From Chitinophagaceae bacterium (GTDB taxonomy: Bacteria > Bacteroidota > Bacteroidia > Chitinophagales > Chitinophagaceae): a stretch of 64,000 nt of DNA. The notes below the pieces were generated by a model, which saw only the letters and a list, made by a program, of their open reading frames with translations, was not told the origin of the DNA and searched no databases. The DNA is taken from assembly GCA_017853575.1 (NCBI GenBank), contig JAFMJI010000002.1, positions 248,001-312,000 on the forward strand. Reading direction: 5' to 3'. The position numbers and the translations under genes are program-made. Every line of letters starts with the position of its first letter. Position 1 is the stretch's first letter. Positions 16,594 through 25,326 of the stretch are shown piece after piece.

Positions 16594-19158
16594 TTATTTA
16601 GGATCCAATGCTCTCTTGATTCTCTCTGTTATATCCTGTAAATGATAGCGAGTCATTGCATCAGAAGCGCTGCTTGCTGCTGCTTGTGAGCTGTTTTTCA
16701 TTGCAGTTAAATGTCCTCTAACAACAGATGAAACATCTGTCTTCTTGTTATCGCCCCCCACGGATGACAATCCACCCATCGAAACGGCTACACCTGCTGG
16801 TGCACTTGATCCCAAGAGTGCAATCATTCTTTCAACATAACTCTTTTGAAGATTTCTTCTGTGTCCGTCGATTGATTTTTTTGCTGCCCACTCGCTGAGT
16901 ATGTTTCTTTCCATATCATTCAACATCTCATCAATGCTGTACGCATTGGGGAATCTGTTTGAATGAACAGCCATCTTGGTAAGTCTTGAAGAAGAGAGGA
17001 TGCTGCCCAATGCATTGTCTTGAATAGTGCTTAATTGATCACTGACAGGACTGTTGATTTTATTTAATATATCATAATTGAGCATCCATTCTGGAGTTGT
17101 AAACAAGTGGTTGTTTACAAATGCTACTGCTTCTTTTTGAATGGCTTTGGGAGTTACTTCATAAACATCACCAGTTTGCTCAACTGTTTTCGGTGTTTCA
17201 TAGTATCCGCCGATATTTCTGAGAACATGTCCGATATAGCGATTGAACTGAGATACAACTTGTCCATACATCAGGCCAAGATTTTGATATCTGTCAGCCT
17301 CTTCTTTTGTCCACTCAGGTAATTTTGCAACGATTCTCTTCAAGTTCTTTACTCCATATTCACTTGCTTTCATTGAGTTGTCACCGAGGTCTTCACTTTG
17401 CGTTCTAGGATCTGATAGGTTGCCATATTCGTAAGTGCCAAACCAGATACGTGGATTTTTCGCAAGGCGATCGTTGTAGAGTTTGTTTCTCTGCTTTTTG
17501 TCATCTTCCTCGTTGTCTGCTCCGTAACCATAGCCCCATTCAATAGCCCACTTGTCGTAATCGCCGATACGTGGGAAGAGTCCAGCTCTGCCAATTTTAT
17601 CTTCAGGTTGTGCAACGTAATTGAAACGAGCATAGTCCATGATGGATGCAGTATGGCCATTTGCTTCTACCCAAGCTTTATCACGTAATTTTTCAACAGG
17701 GGTTTTGCTGCTTGATCCCATGTTGTGTCTCAAGCCCAACGTATGTCCTACTTCATGAGAAGAAACAAATCTGATTAGGTTGCCCATGAGATCATCATCA
17801 AACTTCATCTTGCGTGCCTCAGGGTCAACAGCTGCAGTTTGTACGAAGTACCAGTCATGCACAAGGCTCATTACATTGTGGTACCAGCCGATATGGCTTT
17901 CAATGATTTCACCACTACGTGGATCATGTACATTGGGTCCGTATGCATTTTGGATATCAGAAGCAAAGTACCTGATCACAGAAAAACGTGCATCTTCTAA
18001 ACTCATGGTTGAGTCATTCTCCGGCCATTCTTTAGCCATGATTGCATTTTTAAAGCCAGCTTTTTCAAAGGCGGCTTGCCAGTCATTAACGCCTTGAATC
18101 AAATATGATCTCCACTTTTTTGGAGTTGCAGGATCAATGTAATAAACAATTGGTTTTTCTGGTTCAACCAATTCACCTCTTTTCCATTTCTCAACATCTT
18201 CTTTTTTAGGTTGTAATTTCCAGCGAACAGCAAAAGATGATTCTTCAGTCTTTTGTTGATCATCGCTGTACACAGTATAGTCATCTGCAAAAAATCCAAT
18301 TCTTGGATCATTCAACCTTTTCTGCATTGGTTTTTCCGGTAGCAGAATAAATGAATTATTGATTTCAAGTGTTATAACACCGGCTGCATTCGCAGCAGGC
18401 AACGATGCACTTGGAAAAGGAGATGGCGCTGCACCCATGCCTGGTGCAGCAGGACTGGCGCCGAATGTTTTTACAGTTCTAACTTCTGTATTGATTGGAA
18501 AACTCTTGATGCTTTCAATGTAGGATTTGTCGGCTTGTATTGCAGTGAGATTTAATCTTCTTTTGGATGAAGGGCTCAATGATACAGCTTGATTATCTCC
18601 TTTGAAATAATCTGTAACATCAATGATGGCGCCTGTTGAATCAGGTCCAAATGCCTTTACGTCAAATGCAGCAGCAATCGGATCTAAATTTGAATTTCTT
18701 ACAGCTTTGTAAATAGGTTCAGTAGAATCTGCAACACTGATGATGGTTACAACCCTCATGAATACTTTATTATCCGGGCCTTTTTCAAATCTTACCACTT
18801 GTTGATTGGCAAGTTCTCCACCGTATACACCGCCACCGCCTGCAACTTTTGAGTAACGGGTAATGGCCATGATCTCTCTACCAAATAGAGATTCTTTGAT
18901 TTCTAGGTAAAACTTGTCATCTATTTTATGCACATTGAAAAGTCCCTTGCTGGTCTTTGCCTTCGGGGTAATTAATTCTTTATATGACCTGGGTCCGGTT
19001 TTGGGTGCTGGAGGAGGTGCCGGAGCAGGAGCTGCTGCAGGAGTGCTAGGTGCAGCTGGCGGCGGGGGCTGGTCTCTGCGGTTTTGAGCAGAAATCAATT
19101 GTACGCCCATAATCAAACTACATGTCAGAAAGAGTGCCTTGGTTGAAAAAATCTTCAT
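16594..19158 (-). CDS. Exported zinc-dependent metalloprotease (metzincin type, DUF5117-like)
   Basis: This 854-residue protein has a signal peptide (about 1-24), then a Pro/Ala-rich linker (about 31-53), an N-terminal beta-rich region (about 58-330) and a protease domain. The extended zinc motif HExxHxxGxxH is present as H468, E469, H472 and H478 (HEVGHTLGLRH), as in metzincins; a following SIMDYARFNYV segment is a plausible Met-turn. The C-terminal 250 residues are helical. Such proteins are widespread in Bacteroidota as secreted or periplasmic peptidases of unknown substrate. The gene converges on the permease gene and diverges from exbB, so it is a single-gene unit. Confidence 0.85.
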   Translation of the reverse strand: MKIFSTKALFLTCSLIMGVQLISAQNRRDQPPPPAAPSTPAAAPAPAPPPAPKTGPRSYKELITPKAKTSKGLFNVHKIDDKFYLEIKESLFGREIMAITRYSKVAGGGGVYGGELANQQVVRFEKGPDNKVFMRVVTIISVADSTEPIYKAVRNSNLDPIAAAFDVKAFGPDSTGAIIDVTDYFKGDNQAVSLSPSSKRRLNLTAIQADKSYIESIKSFPINTEVRTVKTFGASPAAPGMGAAPSPFPSASLPAANAAGVITLEINNSFILLPEKPMQKRLNDPRIGFFADDYTVYSDDQQKTEESSFAVRWKLQPKKEDVEKWKRGELVEPEKPIVYYIDPATPKKWRSYLIQGVNDWQAAFEKAGFKNAIMAKEWPENDSTMSLEDARFSVIRYFASDIQNAYGPNVHDPRSGEIIESHIGWYHNVMSLVHDWYFVQTAAVDPEARKMKFDDDLMGNLIRFVSSHEVGHTLGLRHNMGSSSKTPVEKLRDKAWVEANGHTASIMDYARFNYVAQPEDKIGRAGLFPRIGDYDKWAIEWGYGYGADNEEDDKKQRNKLYNDRLAKNPRIWFGTYEYGNLSDPRTQSEDLGDNSMKASEYGVKNLKRIVAKLPEWTKEEADRYQNLGLMYGQVVSQFNRYIGHVLRNIGGYYETPKTVEQTGDVYEVTPKAIQKEAVAFVNNHLFTTPEWMLNYDILNKINSPVSDQLSTIQDNALGSILSSSRLTKMAVHSNRFPNAYSIDEMLNDMERNILSEWAAKKSIDGHRRNLQKSYVERMIALLGSSAPAGVAVSMGGLSSVGGDNKKTDVSSVVRGHLTAMKNSSQAAASSASDAMTRYHLQDITERIKRALDPK

Positions 19159-19179
19159 TTTGATGGATTTTAGAGTCGG

Positions 19180-19187
19180 TAAATATA
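19180..19187 (-). promoter_or_regulatory. Possible -7 element of the metalloprotease gene
   Basis: Read on the minus strand this is TATATTTA, one base from TAnnTTTG, 21 nt upstream of the ATG. A CTG occurs at the -33 distance instead of TTG, so the call is weak. Confidence 0.35.
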
Positions 19188-19293
19188 GTGTTTACATATA
19201 ATTAATAGCAGAAATTTCTTGTGTTGAGTACGACGTCCTTTTGTTAGCAAAAATTGCACACAATTTGATTTTTTTTAATTTTTATTCACCTCG

Positions 19294-19324
19294 TTGCATT
19301 TTTTGATCAATTTTATTATCTTGC
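19294..19324 (+). promoter_or_regulatory. Bacteroidota-type promoter of the exbB-tonB cluster
   Basis: TTG at 19294-19296 is followed after 20 nt by TATCTTGC (19317-19324), one base from the -7 consensus. It leaves a leader of about 100 nt before the ATG at 19431. The 272-bp divergent region 19159-19430 holds this site, the minus-strand site for the protease, and no gene. Confidence 0.45.
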
Positions 19325-19430
19325 TCTGCCCCTAGGGTAATCTTTTGTTTTCTTGAATACAAAGGATTATTTTAGAGGTTCTTGTAAACATTTTAAAACC
19401 AAAGAAATCTTTAACTAAAAAACGTAAGTC

Positions 19431-20291
19431 ATGGCTGAAACAAAACCAACAGCGGCTGCTAAGTCAACCACATCAGCACAACCCAAAAAAGGTGGTGGTA
19501 ACGCAATTTCTTATCTGGCACCAATTATCTGTGTAATTGCTGGATATTGTATTTGGAGATTCATTTTGGGAAATTCTGACGGCTTCACAAAGCCAGATGA
19601 ATTGGGTGGTTTCTGGCCATCTCACAAAGGTCCCAAAGGTGCATGGTACAGAATGTATGAGGGTGGTATCATCGTTCCTTTGTTGATCGGTGCATTCCTC
19701 ATGGTAGTTGTATTTTCTATTGAGCGTTTTCTTACTATCAAGAAAGCAACCGGTACTGGAAACAACGATGAGTTTGTTCGTAAAGTTCAATTTCATCTTG
19801 CTAACAAAAATGTAGATGCTGCGCTTGCTGAATGCGATAAGCAAAAAGGTAGTGTTGGTAATGTAATGAAAGCAGGATTGAAAAAGTACAAAGAAATGAT
19901 TGCTGATGGAGCACTCAATACAGAACAAAAAGTTCTCGCCATTCAGAAAGAAGTTGAAGAAGCAACTGCGCTTGAACTTCCAATGTTGCAAAAGAACTTG
20001 GTGTTCCTTTCTACGTTGACTTCACTTGGTACATTGGTTGCCTTGTTGGGTACAGTATTGGGTATGATCAAATCATTCTCTTCTCTTGGTGAAGAAGGTG
20101 GTTCAGGTGCTGCTGCTGAATTGGCGGTTGGTATCTCTGAAGCACTTTACAATACAGCATTGGGTATCGGTACTTCTTCTGTTGCCTTGATGATGTACAA
20201 CGTATTTACAACCAAGATTGATGCTATTACATATGGTATTGATGAGTCTGGTTTCACCCTTACTCAGAGCTTCGCTTCTCAATACAAGTAA
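19431..20291 (+). CDS. exbB: MotA/TolQ/ExbB-type proton channel protein
   Basis: This 286-residue inner membrane protein supplies the proton-driven motor that energises TonB. It has an N-terminal Ala/Thr/Lys-rich cytoplasmic tail, an extra helix (about 28-47), a second helix (about 77-97), a cytoplasmic domain, and two long C-terminal helices (about 185-215 and 225-262) with the family pattern LGTVLGMIKSF and GISEALYNTALGIGTS. It is followed by two exbD genes and tonB on the same strand. TolQ cannot be ruled out by sequence alone, but the TonB-like gene favours ExbB. Confidence 0.9.
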   Translation: MAETKPTAAAKSTTSAQPKKGGGNAISYLAPIICVIAGYCIWRFILGNSDGFTKPDELGGFWPSHKGPKGAWYRMYEGGIIVPLLIGAFLMVVVFSIERFLTIKKATGTGNNDEFVRKVQFHLANKNVDAALAECDKQKGSVGNVMKAGLKKYKEMIADGALNTEQKVLAIQKEVEEATALELPMLQKNLVFLSTLTSLGTLVALLGTVLGMIKSFSSLGEEGGSGAAAELAVGISEALYNTALGIGTSSVALMMYNVFTTKIDAITYGIDESGFTLTQSFASQYK

Positions 20292-20294
20292 ATG

Positions 20295-20318
20295 CTTCAG
20301 TTCCTTTGGAACTGGAAG
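20295..20318 (+). other. Short hairpin in the exbB-exbD gap
   Basis: The arms 20295-20304 and 20308-20318 pair with one bulged base around a three-base loop, starting 3 nt after the exbB stop. No T-run follows, so it is not an obvious terminator. A structure here could stabilise the upstream message or dampen reading into exbD. Confidence 0.5.
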
Positions 20319-20349
20319 TTGTTAGCATCTAAATCAAAAAATTGTAAAC

Positions 20350-21018
20350 ATGCCAAGTGTCAAAATAAAAAAACATGCACCTGAAAACGACATGACGCCG
20401 TTCGTGGACGTAGCGTTCTTGATTTTGTCGTTTTTCATGTTGGCAACAAAATTCAAACCTGAAGAGCCAGTGGAAGTAACTACTCCCAATTCGGTTTCCT
20501 CTCAGGCGTTGCCAGAAAAAGATGCATTCATGGTATCGATTGATAAAGGTGGCAGAGTTTTCGTTTCAATGGATAATCCACAATCTCGTCAGTTGTTGAT
20601 TGAGAATTTGAATCAAACCAGAAATCTTGGATTGGGTCCTGCTGAAATCAAGAACTTCATCAATGCACCCAGCGTTGGTGTACCGTTCAGTCAGCTCAAA
20701 GGTTTGCTTTCTCTGGATCAAGAGGAACAATCTACCAAAGATCTTTTCAAGAAGCAACCTGGTATTCCATGTTCTGATACAACAGGCGGTGAGTTATACT
20801 ACTGGATTCGCGACGCATTGGTTGCTTATTCAGGAAAGAAACTGAACCTGCTTATCAAGGCGGATAACGATGCAAAGTATCCTGATTTTAAAAACGTTCT
20901 CAATGCTTTCAAGAAGAATGATCAAAACAAATTCCTTCTTGTAACTGCACCTGAGGATGCACCAGCAGGTTCTGCATTGTATGTTACCCGTCAAAAGCAA
21001 ATTCAAAGCGGAAAGTAA
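20350..21018 (+). CDS. exbD: ExbD/TolR-family protein, long form
   Basis: The 222-residue product has one N-terminal transmembrane helix with the essential aspartate in DMTPFVDVAFLILSFFMLA (about residues 15-33). The periplasmic domain is longer than the usual 140-residue form: between the first strands (MVSIDKGGRVFVSMD) and the last helix-strand unit (LNLLIKADNDAKYPDFKNVLNAF) lies an insert of about 70 residues (roughly 80-150). Two tandem exbD genes are the rule in Bacteroidota. It is 58 bp after exbB. Confidence 0.9.
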   Translation: MPSVKIKKHAPENDMTPFVDVAFLILSFFMLATKFKPEEPVEVTTPNSVSSQALPEKDAFMVSIDKGGRVFVSMDNPQSRQLLIENLNQTRNLGLGPAEIKNFINAPSVGVPFSQLKGLLSLDQEEQSTKDLFKKQPGIPCSDTTGGELYYWIRDALVAYSGKKLNLLIKADNDAKYPDFKNVLNAFKKNDQNKFLLVTAPEDAPAGSALYVTRQKQIQSGK

Positions 21019-21043
21019 TTATTGATCAACAAAAAAGTCTAAT

Positions 21044-21580
21044 ATGGCAAGTATAGATACAGGGGGCGGCGATGGCGGACACAAAAAAGGTCCTGGCGTT
21101 AAAAAAGCCAAGAAACTTTCTACCCGTGTCGATATGACTCCAATGGTGGATCTGGGATTCTTGTTGATTACCTTTTTCATCTTCACAACAACCATGTCTC
21201 AACCTACGGCGATGAATCTTTATATGCCAAAGGATGTCGACAAGCCTGAAGAGCAAAACAAGGTAAAAGAATCCGGGGCCTTCCACATCATGCTTGGAAA
21301 ACAAGACGTGGTGTATTATTATGAAGGAATGGATCCAACTCAAATCAAGACTGCAACTTTTAAGACCATCAGAGATGAGATCATCCGTAAAAAACAAAAT
21401 ACCAATCCTGAAGACCTTGTAGTAATCATCAAGCCAACTGTTGATGCTACTTACAAGAACACGGTTGATATTTTGGACGAGATGACCATCAATGAGATCA
21501 AACGTTATGCAATGGTTGATATTTCACCTGTTGAATACGAATTGATCAAAATAACAGAAGCAGCAGCTGGAATCAAGTAA
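21044..21580 (+). CDS. exbD: ExbD/TolR-family protein
   Basis: This 178-residue second ExbD has a Gly/Lys-rich cytoplasmic tail (about 1-25) and one membrane helix with the proton-carrying aspartate in VDMTPMVDLGFLLITFFIF. The periplasmic domain ends with VVIIKPTVDATYKNTVDILDEM, the usual C-terminal ExbD segment. It probably forms a heterodimer with the preceding, longer ExbD inside the ExbB pentamer. It lies 25 bp after the first exbD and 42 bp before tonB. Confidence 0.92.
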   Translation: MASIDTGGGDGGHKKGPGVKKAKKLSTRVDMTPMVDLGFLLITFFIFTTTMSQPTAMNLYMPKDVDKPEEQNKVKESGAFHIMLGKQDVVYYYEGMDPTQIKTATFKTIRDEIIRKKQNTNPEDLVVIIKPTVDATYKNTVDILDEMTINEIKRYAMVDISPVEYELIKITEAAAGIK

Positions 21581-21622
21581 CAATTGATAGTAGGAAAAAG
21601 AAATTAAATTAAACGCATTACA

Positions 21623-22468
21623 ATGGATGCAAATAAAATTTTAAGCACTGATCTCATCGACCTGGTATTTGAAGGTAGAAACAAGAGCTATGGTGCTTAT
21701 GAGCTCCGTCAACAATACAACAAGCGTTTGAGAAATGCATTGATCATCACTGCATCTATCGCATTGTTGATGTTGTTGGTTTCTTTCCTCTCTTCCCTCG
21801 ACTATGGCGGTAAAAAAGGCAAGGTTGAGATCAAGGAAGTGCAACTGGAGGAAATCAAACAAGATGAGCCCAATGAGCCACCTCCACCTCCTCCTCCAAA
21901 ACCACCAGAGCCACCAAAAGTGGAGATGGCGAAGTTTACTCCTCCTAAAGTTGTAAAGGATGAGGAAGTAAAAGAAGACGAAAAGCCACCAGAAATCGAA
22001 AAACTCGAAGAAACCAAAATCGGTACTGTAAACCAAGAAGGTACCAAAGATGAAGGTATCGTTGCTCCTCCTGTAGAAAGTACAGTGGTGGAAGCACCTA
22101 AAGAAGATGATGAAAATAAAATCTTCCAAAAGGTTGAAATTGATGCTGAGTTTCCTGGAGGTACTTCTGGCTGGACTCGTTACGTAACCCGCGAAATCGA
22201 AAGAAATATCGACGAGTTACAAGACGATGGTCGTTCAGGTACAGTAGTTGTCCTTTTCATCGTGGACAAAGAGGGTGCAGTAAGTGATGTGCGCGCATTG
22301 CCTTGCAATGAAGCAGGTGTGGGCAATTGCTTGCCTCCAACTTCAAAACTTGCTGAAATTGCTGTAAATGCAATCAGAAAGGGTCCAAAATGGAAGCCAG
22401 CCATTCAGAACGGCAGAAATGTAAAAGCATATCGCCGTCAGCCTGTAACGTTCCAACTCTCAGAATAA
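21623..22468 (+). CDS. tonB: TonB-family energy transducer
   Basis: The 281-residue protein has a cytoplasmic start with the Bacteroidota TonB pattern DLVFEGRNKSYGAYELRQ, a transmembrane helix (about 38-55), a proline-rich and then Glu/Lys-rich periplasmic spacer (about 77-140) and a C-terminal TonB domain (about 180-281). The latter includes FPGGTSGWTRYV and GTVVVLFIVDKEGAV. It carries the energy of the ExbB/ExbD motor to TonB-dependent receptors. A strong terminator follows at 22489. Confidence 0.93.
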   Translation: MDANKILSTDLIDLVFEGRNKSYGAYELRQQYNKRLRNALIITASIALLMLLVSFLSSLDYGGKKGKVEIKEVQLEEIKQDEPNEPPPPPPPKPPEPPKVEMAKFTPPKVVKDEEVKEDEKPPEIEKLEETKIGTVNQEGTKDEGIVAPPVESTVVEAPKEDDENKIFQKVEIDAEFPGGTSGWTRYVTREIERNIDELQDDGRSGTVVVLFIVDKEGAVSDVRALPCNEAGVGNCLPPTSKLAEIAVNAIRKGPKWKPAIQNGRNVKAYRRQPVTFQLSE

Positions 22469-22488
22469 CGAAACGTTTTTCAACATAC

Positions 22489-22520
22489 AAGGTCGTTTGG
22501 TTTGCCAAACGACCTTTTTT
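22489..22520 (+). terminator. Rho-independent terminator after tonB
   Basis: A 12-bp perfect stem (22489-22500 with 22505-22516) encloses a TTTG loop and runs into six T's (22515-22520). It lies 20 bp after the tonB stop and isolates the exbB-tonB transcript from mnmE. Confidence 0.92.
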
Positions 22521-22553
22521 ATTTATTCTGACACTTGATTGTACTTTTACAGT

Positions 22554-23924
22554 ATGTCCACTCAATGGAATGATATGATCGTCGCATTGGCAACACCTCA
22601 AGGGGTTGGTGCAATTGGTGTAATACGGTTAAGCGGTAATGGTTGCATTGAACTGATGAGCCAGTTGTTTCCTTCAAAAGATCTTACCCAGCAACTTCCC
22701 AACACCATTCATGTTGGTTTGATGAAAGATGGTGATCAACATATAGACGAAGTCGTGGTTTCAATTTTTAAAGCACCAAAATCCTATACCGGTGAAGATG
22801 TGATTGAAATCTCTTGCCATGGTTCCAGCTATATCATCCAACAGATTATTGAAACTTGTTTCAGAAAAGGTGCAAGGTTGGCAAAACCTGGAGAATTTAC
22901 GCTGCGTGCATTTTTAAATGGTAAAATGGATTTGGTCCAAGCAGAAGCAGTAGCAGATTTAATTGCATCAGGAACAAAAGCTGCACAGGAAACTGCTCTG
23001 AATCAGGTGCGAGGAGGGTTCTCACATGTGTTGACTAATCTGCGTGAAGAATTGATCTCCTTCTCAGCATTGATCGAACTGGAGCTCGATTTTTCTCAGG
23101 AGGATGTTGAATTCGCAGATAGAACGAGGTTGCGCAATCTTCTGGATCAAATGGAAAAAACTGTAAATGAATTATTGCATTCATTTCAGTTGGGAAATGT
23201 CATTAAGCATGGAGTAAGTGTTGCCATCATTGGTAAACCCAATGCTGGAAAATCTACATTGCTAAATACATTGTTGAAAGAAAACAGGGCCATCGTCAGT
23301 TCCATTGCTGGTACCACCCGCGATACGATTGAAGAAGTACTTAATATTGATGGTATTTTATTCAGGCTGATTGATACTGCTGGTATGCGAGAGAGTTTAG
23401 ATGAAATTGAATCTATTGGCGTGGAGAAGAGTAAAGAAAAAATGAAATCAGCTGATTTGGTTGTTTATCTTTTTGACGCAAATGAAACAAACATTGAGGA
23501 GCTGAGAGGAATTGAAGCGGAATTTAAACTTGTGTCAAAAAAATATTTATTGGTTGGTAATAAAACAGATGATAAAGACGTCTTGCATAAATTAAATACC
23601 GTCATTGATCAACAAATTTTATATATCTCTGCAAAACATGATTTACGTATTGATCTATTGAAGAAAAAATTGACTGATGCCGTCTTACAAGGAAAATTAA
23701 ATACTGAACACACCATTGTTACAAACGCAAGGCATTACCAATCTCTCCAAAAACTTGCAGATGTCATTCTTGCTGTTAAAAAAGGTATGCAGGAAAACTT
23801 ACCTGGCGATCTGCTTGCAATCGATATTCGCCAGTGTCTCTATCATTTAGGAGAGATCACTGGGGCTATTTCCAATGAAGATCAACTCGACTATATTTTC
23901 TCTAAATTCTGTATCGGGAAATAG
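22554..23924 (+). CDS. mnmE: tRNA modification GTPase MnmE
   Basis: MnmE, with MnmG, installs the carboxymethylaminomethyl group on the wobble uridine of certain tRNAs. The N-terminal folate-binding domain has TPQGVGAIGVIRLSG, the G domain has the P-loop GKPNAGKSTLLN (about residues 223-234), GTTRDT, DTAG and NKTD, and the C-terminus ends with the hallmark FCIGK. I place the start at the ATG at 22554; a TTG at 22539 in the same frame is upstream and unsupported. The product is 456 residues, the normal length. Confidence 0.95.
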   Translation: MSTQWNDMIVALATPQGVGAIGVIRLSGNGCIELMSQLFPSKDLTQQLPNTIHVGLMKDGDQHIDEVVVSIFKAPKSYTGEDVIEISCHGSSYIIQQIIETCFRKGARLAKPGEFTLRAFLNGKMDLVQAEAVADLIASGTKAAQETALNQVRGGFSHVLTNLREELISFSALIELELDFSQEDVEFADRTRLRNLLDQMEKTVNELLHSFQLGNVIKHGVSVAIIGKPNAGKSTLLNTLLKENRAIVSSIAGTTRDTIEEVLNIDGILFRLIDTAGMRESLDEIESIGVEKSKEKMKSADLVVYLFDANETNIEELRGIEAEFKLVSKKYLLVGNKTDDKDVLHKLNTVIDQQILYISAKHDLRIDLLKKKLTDAVLQGKLNTEHTIVTNARHYQSLQKLADVILAVKKGMQENLPGDLLAIDIRQCLYHLGEITGAISNEDQLDYIFSKFCIGK

Positions 23925-23987
23925 TCGCCTTCCAATCATTTTCCTGTCCTTTTTTGTATATTCATCATACACTACAAACGATTGTAT

Positions 23988-25283
23988 ATGAAAAAATTAC
24001 TCCTTTTGGTTTCTCTCACATGGATCATGGTGAGCTGTCAGCAACAAAAAGAAACAGCGCATACTGATTTTTCATCTTATGATGCCTATTTATCAAATGA
24101 AGTGAAAGAAGGTAGATTGATTGGTGTGCAGGGTTTGGTATACCAGGATGGTCAATTGGTTTATGATAAATCCTACGGGTTAAGAGACAAAGAGGCAGGG
24201 GATAGTATGAAAGGAAATGAACTTTATTTCATTCAATCCATGACAAAACCGATAGTATCAACTGCATTGATGACACTTTATGATGAAGGAAAATTTCAAC
24301 TTGATGATCCTGTTTCAAAATACCTGCCTGAATTTTCTGCTCCTTTGGTTGTCAATGATCCTACCAAGGGTAGTTCATCTGGAACCCATCCTGCTCCTAC
24401 ACCAATTACCATTCGTCAATTACTAAGTCATACTGCAGGCATGACCCATGGAATTGCACCCATTGCATACGACAAGGAAATTTGGAATGCAACAATATTG
24501 AATCCAAATATCAAAACGTTGGGAGATAGGGTGACAGAACTGTCTAAACACCCATTGATGTGGGATCCTGGAATTAAATGGAATTATTCCTTTTCGCCAG
24601 ATGTAGTAGGTAGATTGGTAGAGGTGATTTCAGGGAAAAATCTTGCAGCATACTTACAAGAAAAAATATTTGATCCCCTTCAAATGAAAGAAACAGGATA
24701 CAACCTTACTCCCGAACAACAAAAAAGAGTGATGGTAGTATATGGATTCAACCCTGATTCAACCCTGCGCAAGATGGAACCACAACCCAGTATGTCTGGT
24801 AACACTGTATTTTCAGGTGTAAATGCATTGTTCAGTACTGCTAAAGATTACTTAACCTTTGCTACGATGCTTTTGAATAAAGGTGAGTTAAATGGTAAAC
24901 GCATACTTAAGTCTGAGACAGTTGACTTGATGATTACTGATCAGACTGGAGGTATTAAATTCAGGTTGGATACCACATCTCAGTATGTAAAATTGGGGAA
25001 TGGTATCGTTACAGATTCATTGGGTACGCTAAATTTGGAACCAGGTTATCAATTCGGACTAGGGTTGGCTATTGTGCAAGATCCGGCAAAGGCTCGTAGA
25101 ACAGCAGCGACCAAAGGAGAATTTTTTTGGAGCGGCGCAAATGCAACATTCTTTTTTGTGAATCCAAGCAAAAAATTGATTGGGCTATTCATGACACAGG
25201 TTGCATCTGTTGGAAATCCTAATCCATATGGCTTTTACTTTGGAAATCAAATGAGATCAACCATTTATCAAGACCTGAAATAG
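23988..25283 (+). CDS. Beta-lactamase-family serine hydrolase lipoprotein
   Basis: This 431-residue protein has a lipoprotein signal (MKKLLLLVSLTWIMVSC, lipobox cysteine at about residue 17). The serine beta-lactamase/class C-like fold shows the nucleophile motif SMTK (SxxK) at about residue 86-89, the YSF tyrosine motif (WNYSFSP) near 200, and GLGLAIV and a C-terminal FFWSGANATFFFVNP that stands where the KTG/HSG-type triad lies. Such proteins are esterases or peptidases more often than true beta-lactamases. The ATG at 23988 is preferred over the TTG two codons upstream. Confidence 0.88.
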   Translation: MKKLLLLVSLTWIMVSCQQQKETAHTDFSSYDAYLSNEVKEGRLIGVQGLVYQDGQLVYDKSYGLRDKEAGDSMKGNELYFIQSMTKPIVSTALMTLYDEGKFQLDDPVSKYLPEFSAPLVVNDPTKGSSSGTHPAPTPITIRQLLSHTAGMTHGIAPIAYDKEIWNATILNPNIKTLGDRVTELSKHPLMWDPGIKWNYSFSPDVVGRLVEVISGKNLAAYLQEKIFDPLQMKETGYNLTPEQQKRVMVVYGFNPDSTLRKMEPQPSMSGNTVFSGVNALFSTAKDYLTFATMLLNKGELNGKRILKSETVDLMITDQTGGIKFRLDTTSQYVKLGNGIVTDSLGTLNLEPGYQFGLGLAIVQDPAKARRTAATKGEFFWSGANATFFFVNPSKKLIGLFMTQVASVGNPNPYGFYFGNQMRSTIYQDLK

Positions 25284-25326
25284 AGATATTCTGTTAAGTA
25301 TTCATGCTTTTACTCAAAACATTTAT

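Noticed and set aside
19303-19310. Palindrome TTGATCAA near the exbB promoter as an FNR box
   Set aside because: The half-sites are not separated by the four bases expected of FNR-type sites, and similar TTGATCAA strings occur elsewhere (for example near 21023 and 62331) with no consistent position.
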